A stretch of 64,000 bases of DNA, taken from NCBI GenBank assembly GCA_003023195.1, contig PXRX01000038.1, positions 124,001 to 188,000 of the forward strand, read 5' to 3'. A model generated the notes under the pieces. It searched no databases. It saw only the letters and a program-made list of their open reading frames with translations, and was not told the origin of the DNA. Shown piece by piece: positions 42,778-51,617 of this stretch; within the stretch, counting starts at the first letter, position 1; the number at the start of each line of letters is the position of its first letter. The position numbers and the translations under genes were made by a program. This DNA comes from Halobacteriales archaeon QS_8_69_26 (GTDB lineage Archaea; Halobacteriota; Halobacteria; Halobacteriales; SW-7-71-33).

Positions 42778-43701
42778 TCAGTCGAACGCGTTCCTGATCC
42801 GGTAGACGACACCCTGGCCGACGACCCACCCGAACCGGAGTGTCTCCAGTTTCGACTCGGGCGGTCCTGGCAGAGTTCCGACGGCCTTCCGGAACTCGCC
42901 GCGCCGGCAGTACTGTTCGGTCACTTTCCAGTCGTGACCACGGCGGATCCGGTGACCTCCAGCTTCCAGGCACTCGATTTCCTCACCGAACTTCTCCCGG
43001 AGCCGTCGCTTCGACCGCCTGACCGCGTCGCCCGGGGGGTAGTCTATCTTGTGCTTGACGACCAGTTTCTCGTCGACGTAGGCGACCTTCCCCTCGCGCA
43101 ACAGTCGGATCAGGAACTCGACGTCTTGCTGGCGGTCGAAAGACTCGTCGAATCCATCGATGGCCTCGACGGCATCGCGTTCGACTAGCAGGGTCGACGC
43201 CCCCCCGACGTGGAAGTCGCCAGTCAGCACGTCATCGACCAGTTCCTCGCCGCCCTCGCGACTATACTCGTAGGTACCGCCGCCGAGGATCCGGTTCCCG
43301 ACGAAGCGGCGGAGCGGCGCGGTCGGTCCGTAGCGGCGGGCGGCGTAGTCGCAGTACACCGCGACGAACTCCCCGGGACGTTCTTCGAGACACTTGACCT
43401 GTCGTTCGAGTTTCCGTGGATGCCACTCGTCGTCGGAGTCGAGGAAGGCGACGTACTCGCCTCCTGCCAGTGCGATACCGGTGTTCCTGGCGGCGCTCCC
43501 GTTCCGGTTCCGGAGGTGGCGCACGTATCGTAACCGGTCGTCCTCGTACCCCTCGACCACCTCCCGCGTCTCGTCGTCCGAGGCGTCGTCGACGACGACG
43601 ACCTCGAGGTCCTCTACCGTCTGGGCGAGGGCGCTGTCGATGGCCCTCGGCAGCACTCTCGCGCGGTTGTACGTCGGGATTACGACGCTAACTTTGGTCA
43701 T
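42778..43701 (-). CDS. Glycosyltransferase family 2
   Basis: The product has 307 residues. The GT-A fold start 'KVSVVIPTYNRARVLPRAIDSALAQTVEDLEVVVVDDASDDET' is followed by 'NGSAARNTGIALAGGEYVAFLDSDDEWHPRKLERQVKCLEERP', with DSDD as the DxD metal/nucleotide-binding motif. 'GGASTLLVERDAVEAIDGFDESFDRQQDVEFLIRLLREG' completes the family pattern. It has no membrane helix. It lies 50 bp downstream of the sulfatase-like reading frame at 43751 and is probably transcribed with it and the ABC transporter. Confidence 0.93.
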   Translation of the reverse strand: MTKVSVVIPTYNRARVLPRAIDSALAQTVEDLEVVVVDDASDDETREVVEGYEDDRLRYVRHLRNRNGSAARNTGIALAGGEYVAFLDSDDEWHPRKLERQVKCLEERPGEFVAVYCDYAARRYGPTAPLRRFVGNRILGGGTYEYSREGGEELVDDVLTGDFHVGGASTLLVERDAVEAIDGFDESFDRQQDVEFLIRLLREGKVAYVDEKLVVKHKIDYPPGDAVRRSKRRLREKFGEEIECLEAGGHRIRRGHDWKVTEQYCRRGEFRKAVGTLPGPPESKLETLRFGWVVGQGVVYRIRNAFD

Positions 43702-43750
43702 TATTTCGGTGCGTGTCTCGATGCGTATCAGCCCCTCCCCGACACCATCG

Positions 43751-44931
43751 CTACTCGTCCCTGATGTGTTCGCGGTATCCGAGTCTCACGAGCCGTTCCT
43801 TGCTCTCGTCGGACAGTGACCGCTTCGTCGCCTGGATGGATCCCTCTCCGACCTTTTCAGAAAACGACCTGGCCTCGCTCCGCGAGAACTCGGGATCGCC
43901 GAATCTCAGGTGAGACGACCGGAGACCCCTGAATGCCGTTCGCAGGGCCCTGAGCGGGCACCGCCGGACGTACGGAGCGACCGAACCCGTCGTCACCTTT
44001 CCCCCCCACCAGAGCATCTATCGACGGGCGAGTCCCGCTGGAAGACGTGTCCGCCGCTGGCATCCCAGGCAGAGAATTTGTCCCGGGCCCGACGTTTCAG
44101 ACGGTTGTAGACGAGTCGGTGGTCCGGGGCTCCCGCCAGGAGGTCGTACCCCGGCAGTTCGTCCGCGTAGTCCTCTGCCTCGCCGAATACGGAGGCTGCC
44201 GTCGGGAAGAAATCGACCTGAGCCACGAATTCACCCCGGGCGGTGACTCTGTCGTTTGCGAACACGGTCGGGACGTACACCAGTTCGGGACAGGAGAGAA
44301 GTCCGTGAGCCACGAGACCATACTCGCCGAGGAGGTCGCCGTGGTCGGCGGTGAAGATAGCGAGCGTATCGTCGAGCAACCCCCGGTCCTCAAGGGTGTC
44401 GAGTCGCTCCTCGAAGACCTCGAAGGCCATTCTCGCACCCCGTTCGTAGTCCGACAGCATCCCCTCGCGGTCGTTCTTCCGGGCGTTCCAGTACTCCTCG
44501 TGTGAGTCGAACTCCGCGTCGTCCCACTGGAACAGTTCGCCGTAGGCGGCGTGTGTCAGCAGGTTCCGCTCGACGAACACGAACGGCGGTTCGGCGTCCG
44601 AGACGGATCCCTCGCCGCTATCGACGCCGGTCCCGAGAACTCCACCGACGTTGCCCCCGATCGTGGACGGGACCGAGACGCCGTCGAACGCGTCGTACAG
44701 GGTCGGGATCGAATCGTCGAGTCGGCACGAGAAGTCGTACACCCCGTGCTGTGGCGGGTACCGACCCGTGACCATCGTGGCGAAACTGGTGGGACTCGCG
44801 GTGCCACTCGCGGCCGTCTTCACGACTTCGCCCCGTTCCCTCGCACGCTCCGGTACGTAGTCGAAACGGAGTGCGTCGGCGACGAAGACGTAAACGTTCT
44901 CGAACTCCTCACCCTCGACGTGGAGTCGCAC
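43751..44931 (-). pseudogene. Sulfatase-like gene with a frameshift in a C7 run
   Basis: The frame from 44931 ('VYVFVADALRFDYV', 'SPTSFATMVTGRYPPQHG', 'IFTADHGDLLGEYGLVAHG') stops at 43993. A seven-base C run (G on the coding strand) lies at 44001-44007. One more G would continue into the frame ending at 43751, whose end 'SKERLVRLGYREHIRDE' is the usual C-terminus of this group. The joined product would have about 393 residues. The nucleophile position is Ser ('SPTSFATMVTG'). It lies between the ABC transporter and the GT2 gene. Phase variation, true mutation or assembly error are all possible. Confidence 0.75.
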
Positions 44932-45020
44932 TACCGTGGATTCTCGACAGTACCGTTTGAATGTTCCGGGGTCGTCGACGACCTGGCCCCGGACCCGGAC
45001 CGGTAGGCGGGGTCCGGGAG

Positions 45021-46820
45021 TCAGTCCGCGGACCGGACGCTCTCGCGCTGGTTCGCGTAGAGATCGGCGTACGTCCCGTCGGCCTCGATGAGTTCCTCGT
45101 GGCTCCCGACCTCGATGACTTCGCCGTCGTCCATAACGTAGATCCGGTCCGCATTCCGGACCGTCGAGAGACGGTGGGCCACGACCAGCAACATCCGGTC
45201 GTCCTCGCTGGACTCGATGGACCGCTGGACCGTGCGTTCTATCTTGGTGTCCAGGTCGCTGGTGGCCTCGTCAAGCACGAGTATCTGGGCGTCCTTCAAT
45301 AGGGCCCTGGCCAGAGCAACTCGCTGTTTCTGCCCGCCTGAGAGACGAACTCCGTCGTCGCCGAGTTCAGTTTCGTACCCGGCGGGAAGATCGTCCAGGA
45401 ATTCCATGACTTGGGCCACTTCGCACACCCGGTCGAGTTCCTCTTGGGGGACGCCATCCCTGCCGAGTGTGAGGTTGAATCTGAGGGTGTCATCGAAGAC
45501 GTACGGGTTCTGACGGACGACTGCGACTGCCGATCGCCACTCGTCGAGGTCGATTTCCGGCAGTGGCGTCCCGTCAACCCCGATCTCGCCCTCGTCGGGG
45601 TCGTACAGTCTGGCGATCAGGGACACGACCGTCGACTTACCGGCACCGGACTGTCCCACGAAGGCCACGAACTCGTTACTCTCTAGTGAGAACGAAACGT
45701 CTCGGAGCACGGGAACCTCAGCGTAGGCGAAAGTGATCTCCCGGAGTTCGACCGCCGAGATTGGGTCTGGGACCGGTTCGGTTCCGCCGCCTGGTTCTTC
45801 TTCAGCCTCAAGATCATCGATGAACTCCCGGGTTCGCACGAGGTGAGGGAGTTGCCCCTCCATGGAATAAAATAGATCGTTGAGGTTACTCACGTTCGGC
45901 CCCAGTCGAAACATGGCAAAAAGGAACACCGCGATCCCACCGAGCGATAGAGAAGTTAATTTGAGCGCGACGTAGATGAGACCAAAAATGATCAGCGCGG
46001 TCGAGAGCGCTTGGAAGTTGTTGATCGCCACCTGATTGCGCCGGAGGGTCATCTTCGCACTCGCGTAGTCGTCGAGGGCATCGGCGAAGTCTCGCCAGAC
46101 GGACTCACCCATCCGGAACAGCTTTACGTCGCGGATACCCTGGGTGCCCGCCTGCACTGCGGTCTGAACCTCTTCGTTGGCGTCGGCCAGCCGGTCGCCG
46201 ATGGCGTAACCAGGCTCAACGACATTCCTGACGAGATAGGTGACGCCGCCCAACACTACGACCGTGAGAGCGGTCAGCCTCGGAGAGATGACCAGCGCGA
46301 CCATCAGGTAGGTCGCGCTGATTAAGGCCATCTGGAGAAAGGCGACGAGCTGGTAGATCGTCCTGCCTGCCTCGGAGGCCTGCTTTACGATCGCGTTCAT
46401 GATCTCGTCCGATCCGGTGCGATCGAAGTAGGCGATCCGTGCGTCAAGGACGGACTCAAACAGGCGGCGCTTGAGCCAGCGCTCGTAGTCAACGCTCAGC
46501 ACCGACCGGAGCCACGCCGTCGAGAAACTGGAGGCATAGCGTAGGATCATCATGAGGCCGACCCCGACCATTATCGACTCTAGTGTGAACGGAACTCCGA
46601 GGAACCGGTATGCTCGCACGAACATCCCGAGGATCCCGCTCGCATTCGCAGGATCGGTCCCACCGGGACGGGCGAGTTCAATCACGGGAATTATAAAGCT
46701 CAGGCCTACGCCCTCCAGTGCGGCCGCTGTGAAACTGAGAAAGACGATGCCAATAGTGAAGGCCGGTCTGTACTTAACAACAGCCAAAATCGCTTTTCCC
46801 TTTTCGGATACCTTCATCAT
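45021..46820 (-). CDS. ABC exporter, fused permease-ATPase (glycan flippase type)
   Basis: The product has 599 residues. The transmembrane domain (about 1-320) has about six helices, including 'AFTIGIVFLSFTAAALEGVGLSFIIPVIELA' and 'STALIIFGLIYVALKL'. The ATPase carries Walker A 'GQSGAGKS' near 387, signature 'LSGGQKQR' near 490, Walker B 'ILVLDEATSDLD' near 516 and the switch His in 'VVAHRLSTV'. This is the MsbA/PglK type that moves lipid-linked glycans or lipids. Its place between glycosyltransferase and sulfatase-like genes suggests a flippase for the glycan made here. TATTATATAC at 46841-46850 sits 25 bp before the ATG. Confidence 0.92.
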   Translation of the reverse strand: MMKVSEKGKAILAVVKYRPAFTIGIVFLSFTAAALEGVGLSFIIPVIELARPGGTDPANASGILGMFVRAYRFLGVPFTLESIMVGVGLMMILRYASSFSTAWLRSVLSVDYERWLKRRLFESVLDARIAYFDRTGSDEIMNAIVKQASEAGRTIYQLVAFLQMALISATYLMVALVISPRLTALTVVVLGGVTYLVRNVVEPGYAIGDRLADANEEVQTAVQAGTQGIRDVKLFRMGESVWRDFADALDDYASAKMTLRRNQVAINNFQALSTALIIFGLIYVALKLTSLSLGGIAVFLFAMFRLGPNVSNLNDLFYSMEGQLPHLVRTREFIDDLEAEEEPGGGTEPVPDPISAVELREITFAYAEVPVLRDVSFSLESNEFVAFVGQSGAGKSTVVSLIARLYDPDEGEIGVDGTPLPEIDLDEWRSAVAVVRQNPYVFDDTLRFNLTLGRDGVPQEELDRVCEVAQVMEFLDDLPAGYETELGDDGVRLSGGQKQRVALARALLKDAQILVLDEATSDLDTKIERTVQRSIESSEDDRMLLVVAHRLSTVRNADRIYVMDDGEVIEVGSHEELIEADGTYADLYANQRESVRSAD

Positions 46821-46840
46821 CTCACAATCAAATATGTCCT

Positions 46841-46850
46841 TATTATATAC
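46841..46850 (-). promoter_or_regulatory. TATA box of the ABC exporter
   Basis: Minus-strand reading GTATATAATA, centred about 25 bp before the ATG at 46820. Strong and AT-rich. Confidence 0.55.
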
Positions 46851-46929
46851 TAATTACATCTTGTGCAATTCCAGTCTTAGCCACTATGATCTAAGCCATT
46901 ACTGTCTGATCAATTCCTATCTTCAGTAA

Positions 46930-47907
46930 CTAATTGAACTCCCTTTCGTACCACTCTTTCATCTCTTCGATCCCATCTCTCAAGTCGATCTCCGGTTCGT
47001 AGTCCGGAACGATTTCGCGCAAACGGTTGGAACTTGCACCCTTCTTAGGGGCCCCTTCAGGCATAGAGGTGTCAAAAATTATTTCCGGATCTCGATCACA
47101 AGTATCACAAATAACAGACACCAGTTCCGAAATCGAGGTTTGTTCCTCAAAACCTATGTTGATTGGTTCAACCCCTGGATTCCGTTCAACGAGCATTATC
47201 ATATATCGGGCAACATCGAGTGAGTGCAAGAAGTTCCGAGATTGCTGTCCACTCCCCCAGACTGTTAGTGGATCCTCGTCGTCCATCACACGTTTGACCA
47301 GGGCAGGGATGACGTGCGAAGCTCCTTCACCACGCCATTGATATCGGTCGCCATAAACATTAAACGGACGACATATTGTCACCTCTACCTGGGTTTCTGC
47401 ATCGTAGAATTGTCCCTGAAGTTCAGCGATCCGTTTCGACCATCCATATCCCTTGTTTCCTTGTTCGGGAAGACCTTCTCCAACGGGGAGTTCGGGCGTT
47501 GGAACGGGCGCATCGTCGGGGTAAACGCAGGAAGAACTCGTGAGCATAAAACGCTCAACTTCGGTTACCCGTGCCGCCTCAAGCACGTTAAATTGCATCA
47601 CGGTATTATTATAGAGCATCTCACCGTGGTGTTCGTCGCTGTACCCTACACCGTGAGTCCGACCTGCGAGATTGAAAACAACTTCCGCATCCGCGACCAC
47701 CTCGAGACAGTTAGAATATCTTCTCAAGTCGAGATTATAGAATTCGATCTCCTCCCGAACATCTTCTATATTTTTTAGTGAACCAGATTCAAGATTGTCA
47801 GCAACAACTACCTCCGCCCCCCTACTTATCAATTCCTCAACTAAATAGGATCCGATGTTACCACAGCCACCAGTCACAAGGACCCGATTGGATTCCCACA
47901 AAGACAT
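46930..47907 (-). CDS. NAD-dependent epimerase/dehydratase (extended SDR)
   Basis: The product has 325 residues. The NAD-binding motif 'VLVTGGCGNIGSYLVEELISRG' is at about 9-30, 'VVADNLESGSL' follows, and 'FMLTSSSCVYPDD' with 'GYGWSKRIAELQ' gives the catalytic Ser and YxxxK. 'RPFNVYGDRYQWRGEGASHVIPALVKRV' is as in nucleotide-sugar epimerases. It probably works on a GDP- or UDP-sugar (GDP-fucose/mannose type or UDP-hexose epimerase). The DNA is clearly lower in G+C than the flanks. I used the ATG at 47907, just before the Rossmann strand. Confidence 0.9.
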   Translation of the reverse strand: MSLWESNRVLVTGGCGNIGSYLVEELISRGAEVVVADNLESGSLKNIEDVREEIEFYNLDLRRYSNCLEVVADAEVVFNLAGRTHGVGYSDEHHGEMLYNNTVMQFNVLEAARVTEVERFMLTSSSCVYPDDAPVPTPELPVGEGLPEQGNKGYGWSKRIAELQGQFYDAETQVEVTICRPFNVYGDRYQWRGEGASHVIPALVKRVMDDEDPLTVWGSGQQSRNFLHSLDVARYMIMLVERNPGVEPINIGFEEQTSISELVSVICDTCDRDPEIIFDTSMPEGAPKKGASSNRLREIVPDYEPEIDLRDGIEEMKEWYEREFN

Positions 47908-48019
47908 TTCACCCTGAAGTATAGCACAAGCAGTTAAAAAGGAATCGCTCAATGTGTGAACTACACAGCCAGATAAGAGCCAACACGCCCATCAATATCG
48001 ACCGAACATAAAATAATAT

Positions 48020-49009
48020 ATGAAAAAAATGAGCTTCGTAGTGGTGGGACGAAACGACGATTACGGGGGTGACTTCCTCGGACGGATGCAACGTTCCATC
48101 GACTGCCTGTTCACGCTCTGTGGTCGGTTCAGCCTCCGTTCGGAACTAGTGGTTGTCGAGTGGAACCCACCGGATGACAGGCCGTCGTTGGCGGATGCGC
48201 TGGACTGGACTGCCGCTGTGCATACGACGGTTCGGGTGATCACAGTCCCGTCCGAGATTCACGATGAAATAAGAGGATCAGATGAAATGCCATTCTTCGA
48301 GTACATCGCAAAGAACGTCGGCATTCGACGTGCTTCCGGTGAGTACGTGCTGGCCATGAACCCCGACATCCTGCTCAACGAGGACTTGGTGGAGTTTCTG
48401 GCCTCCGAGTCCCTCGATCCCGATTCGTTCTACAGAACCTACCGGTACGATGTAGAAGTGGACCTCCCTAACGACCTCTCAGTGACTGAAATCCTCGATC
48501 GCTGTGCAGACAACGTTTCCCGTATAAAGGGATTCAACGGGAACTTCCCCGGCAACAGATGGGAGATGTTGAAGGATGCGATACGGGATGCAGACAAATA
48601 CAAGGCCGAAGTGCTGAGCCGTGTGAAACCCGAGTTGCTATCGTATCCCACGTCGGTTTCATTCCTCAGCACCTATGCCGCTGGGGATTTCATGATGATG
48701 CACAGGGATCGATGGAGGGACCTACGCGGCTATCCAGAGATACCGAAGCATTCATACATGGACTCGTATGCCTGTGCGATGGCTGTCGCAATCGGTCTGA
48801 GACAGTGTGTTTTGCGCGGTTCCCGTCGGAGTTATCATCAAGAACATGATAGAAGTGCGCATGACGAGAGACCTTCTGCCGATGAGGGGAGGGTACTGGA
48901 GTTGGTCAACGAAATGTTGAACGGTGATGCAGAGGGTGCACTGAAAGAGCTTCAAAACATGGAAGATTGGGGGCTATACCACAAGCAACTCCATCCTATC
49001 ACCATTTAA
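48020..49009 (+). CDS. Glycosyltransferase-like protein
   Basis: The 329-residue protein begins 'MSFVVVGRNDDYGGDFLGRMQRSIDCL', then 'SELVVVEWNPPDDRPSLADAL' and 'FFEYIAKNVGIRRASGEYVLAMNPDILLNEDLVEFLAS' (NPD as a DxD-like site). 'GDFMMMHRDRWRDLRGYPE' is the acceptor-side motif common in GT-A enzymes. It is probably a family-2-like glycosyltransferase in the same fold. The codon usage is AT-rich and the start context (AAATAATATATG) differs from the genome average, so transfer is likely. The ATG at 48020 or 48029 could be the start. It diverges from the epimerase. Confidence 0.72.
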   Translation: MKKMSFVVVGRNDDYGGDFLGRMQRSIDCLFTLCGRFSLRSELVVVEWNPPDDRPSLADALDWTAAVHTTVRVITVPSEIHDEIRGSDEMPFFEYIAKNVGIRRASGEYVLAMNPDILLNEDLVEFLASESLDPDSFYRTYRYDVEVDLPNDLSVTEILDRCADNVSRIKGFNGNFPGNRWEMLKDAIRDADKYKAEVLSRVKPELLSYPTSVSFLSTYAAGDFMMMHRDRWRDLRGYPEIPKHSYMDSYACAMAVAIGLRQCVLRGSRRSYHQEHDRSAHDERPSADEGRVLELVNEMLNGDAEGALKELQNMEDWGLYHKQLHPITI

Positions 49010-49038
49010 ACTATCACAACAACAACACATAAATATAA

Positions 49039-50253
49039 TTAAATTGTTTTCTTGTATATATCTAAACTCGACTCGGCCAACTTATCAAAGCTCTGTGATC
49101 GCGCGAACTCCTCCACCGCCTCTTGGTCATGAACCTTACCGTTCCGTTCAACGAACGTTGTGATCGCGTCCAGTAACGCCGTCTGCGACTTGGGGTCGAA
49201 GGTCAGACCGAGGTCATACTCCTTCGTCCGGTACGTGAATACGCCGAAGTCGGAAGCGATGACCGGTCTGCCTGCTGCTGTCGCCCTCTGGAAAACCCCG
49301 CTCGTGCGCTGTTTACCGAACGAGGGACGATGGGGAACAACGACTCCGTCCGCGGCCAGGAAGTACGATGTTACTCTTTCCTCCGGGACGAACCCGAGTC
49401 GCCGGACAATCGAGACGGCGTCCGATCGGACCGCGATGTCGTTAGATTCCACGTCGACGGGCTTACCCGCGAACACCATGGTGAACGGTGGCCCGTCATA
49501 GGACTGCAAAGCCGATAAGAGGAACTTTATCCCTTTGTTGGTCCGTAATTCGCCGAAGAACAGGAGTATCATCTCGTCCGTGGGCAGCTCAACAGTCGCC
49601 CGTGCCCTCTCCCGGTTACCCTCATCGTGCCAGATCTCAGAAGCTGTTGGAACGACCGATACCTCAGTTCGTGGTTCGAGTGGGTCCAGTCCCTCGACGT
49701 ACTCCTTCGCCAGTTCGGTATTGACCATGAGATAGTCGAAAGACCGTTCGTAGAGGCATCGATAGAGTTCGGTGTTCGGGAAGGGGAGAAGGCGGGCGAT
49801 CAATTCACCGGCACGCCCTCCCGGCGGGAGTCGCATCATCGAGTAGGCGTACTTGGACTTCCAGTCCTGGCCGAAGAACATCCCATTGATCAGTCCGACG
49901 ACGCTCGCGTCCGCGTCGGCCAAGTGACGTCGGACGATCGAAAATACGTCGTCAACGTGAAGGAGGTGAACCACATCGTAATTGTTTGTCGCTAGATACT
50001 CCCGCAACCGCCGGTATATCCGTTCGTTGGCTGCCGACCGGTCCTCGCTCAATTCCTCGAGTATGTCGGAATCAGGATCAAACAGGAAGTCTATCTGCTC
50101 CGGGTCGAAGAACTCGTCGTGGACCTCGTGACGCCGGGCAGTTAGGAACGTCACCTCGATGTCGTCGTCCAACGCCTCCAGTCGGGGAATCATCTTGCTC
50201 GGGTACACGAGGTGATGTCCACCGTAGTCCGGATCGAACAACAGCACCCTCAT
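49039..50253 (-). CDS. Glycosyltransferase family 4
   Basis: This 404-residue GT4 opens with 'RVLLFDPDYGGHHLVYPSKMIPRLEALDD'. The donor half has 'VVPTASEIWHDEGNRERARATVELPTDEMILLFFGELRTNKGIKFLLSALQSYDGPPF' in outline, then 'DGVVVPHRPSFGKQRTSGVFQRATAAGRPVIASDFGVFTYRTKEYDLGLTFD', which holds the E/F-rich sugar-donor site. The GT4 assignment is firm; the substrate is unknown. Its start codon overlaps the UDP-sugar dehydrogenase stop by four bases (ATGA), so both are translated together. Confidence 0.9.
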   Translation of the reverse strand: MRVLLFDPDYGGHHLVYPSKMIPRLEALDDDIEVTFLTARRHEVHDEFFDPEQIDFLFDPDSDILEELSEDRSAANERIYRRLREYLATNNYDVVHLLHVDDVFSIVRRHLADADASVVGLINGMFFGQDWKSKYAYSMMRLPPGGRAGELIARLLPFPNTELYRCLYERSFDYLMVNTELAKEYVEGLDPLEPRTEVSVVPTASEIWHDEGNRERARATVELPTDEMILLFFGELRTNKGIKFLLSALQSYDGPPFTMVFAGKPVDVESNDIAVRSDAVSIVRRLGFVPEERVTSYFLAADGVVVPHRPSFGKQRTSGVFQRATAAGRPVIASDFGVFTYRTKEYDLGLTFDPKSQTALLDAITTFVERNGKVHDQEAVEEFARSQSFDKLAESSLDIYKKTI

Positions 50254-51557
50254 CTTGGGTCCCCCTGGCCGACGGAGACGTGCTCTACAGGGTCCTCGAA
50301 CTCGTCCCTGTCGAATATTCGCCAGGGGTCGACGAGGCTGACGTTCCGCCTGCGAAACGGGTCAGGGTCCTCGAACTCGTCCCACTGGACCGTAACTACC
50401 GCGGTGTCCACGGCGTCCAGTGCCTTCTCAAGCGAGTCGCAGTAGTTCACATCCGCGGCCAGGTTTTGTCGGGCTTCGTCTATCCCCATCGGGTCGTAAC
50501 AGATCAATCCGAACTCGGCGTCGAGTCGACGTGCCAGCGCCATCCCCTCGGACCCGGTCACCATCGCGACGCCCGGCTTGTAGGTCATCCCGAGAATCGC
50601 AACCGTCCCACCGGGTGGTGTTACGGACCGAATTACATCCGCAATCCAGTCACTGTGACGTTCGTTTACCTCGTCGGCCGCCCGAGCGAGGGGTGCCCGC
50701 GTCCCAGCACGCACGGCGAGGTCGCCGAACGATCCGTTGTCCTGTGGGAAACAGGGCCCGCCGTAGCGAGTGCCCGCGGTAAGGTAGTTTCCACTGATCC
50801 GGAAGTCCTCCGCGAGAACGTCCGTCACTTCGTCGACGTCACCCCCCATCCCGTCGCAGATCTGTGCGAGGGTATTCGCGAAGCTGATCTTCATGGAAAC
50901 GTACGAGTTGATGGCCAACTTCGCTACCTCGGCGCTCACGAGGTCGGTTCGGATAACTGGTGAGGGGTCGTCGACCCACGATCGATAGATTTCGGACAGA
51001 CACTCACCGGCCCTCTCGTCGTGTTCCCCGATGAGGAAGAAGTCGGGATGTTCCATTTTCTCGATAACCTCGCCAACGGCGGTGAACTCCGGACAGTAAC
51101 AGAGTCCGAAGTCCTCCCCCGCACGTTTACCCGATACCTCCTCAATGGTTGATCTGAATTCGCCTCCCGTCGATCCGGGCATCACGGTGCTGCGAAGTAC
51201 TATCAGATGATAGTCATCGATCGTCGCCAGTGCTTCCCCGATGGATTCCGCCACTTCGTTTACGTGTCGCAGAGCATATCCATCGGCGCCTTCGTAAAGC
51301 GTGTTCACCATGACGAACGTGACGTCGCTATTGGCGACCGCCTGCCGGTGTTTGGTCGTCGCTGATAACCTGTCGCCCGAATCGTCGATGTAGGCCTGGA
51401 GGTCGGGTTCGGGGAATGGAGCGACCCCGTCGTTTATTTTCGAAACCCTCCCATCGACGATGTCAACCCCCCCGACGGTGATTCCTCCGTTGGCGAGAGA
51501 CGCTGCAAGGCACGAACCTAGTTTCCCTAACCCGATAACGGCGGCCCGATAACTCAT
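50250..51557 (-). CDS. UDP-glucose/GDP-mannose dehydrogenase family
   Basis: The 435-residue protein oxidises a nucleotide-sugar 6-OH to uronic acid in the known family. The N-terminal NAD motif 'AVIGLGKLGSCLAASLANGG' is at 6-25. The catalytic region 'GTRYGGPCFPQDNGSF' near 265 contains the active-site Cys, and 'MKISFANTLAQICD' is typical. 'GTVAILGMTYKPGVAMVTGSEGMALARRL' is the C-terminal NAD-like domain. It supplies a uronate sugar to the glycan island. The TATA-like GATATAAA box lies about 27 bp before its ATG (51581-51588). Confidence 0.9.
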   Translation of the reverse strand: MSYRAAVIGLGKLGSCLAASLANGGITVGGVDIVDGRVSKINDGVAPFPEPDLQAYIDDSGDRLSATTKHRQAVANSDVTFVMVNTLYEGADGYALRHVNEVAESIGEALATIDDYHLIVLRSTVMPGSTGGEFRSTIEEVSGKRAGEDFGLCYCPEFTAVGEVIEKMEHPDFFLIGEHDERAGECLSEIYRSWVDDPSPVIRTDLVSAEVAKLAINSYVSMKISFANTLAQICDGMGGDVDEVTDVLAEDFRISGNYLTAGTRYGGPCFPQDNGSFGDLAVRAGTRAPLARAADEVNERHSDWIADVIRSVTPPGGTVAILGMTYKPGVAMVTGSEGMALARRLDAEFGLICYDPMGIDEARQNLAADVNYCDSLEKALDAVDTAVVTVQWDEFEDPDPFRRRNVSLVDPWRIFDRDEFEDPVEHVSVGQGDPR

Positions 51558-51580
51558 TGCCCATTCAGGAGTTTCCCACC

Positions 51581-51588
51581 GATATAAA
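51581..51588 (-). promoter_or_regulatory. TATA box of the nucleotide-sugar dehydrogenase
   Basis: Minus-strand TTTATATC is centred about 27 bp before the ATG at 51557, in the 60-bp gap after the GT4 stop. Confidence 0.5.
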
Positions 51589-51617
51589 TCCTCCCAAGCC
51601 CAGGCGACGGGTTCAGA

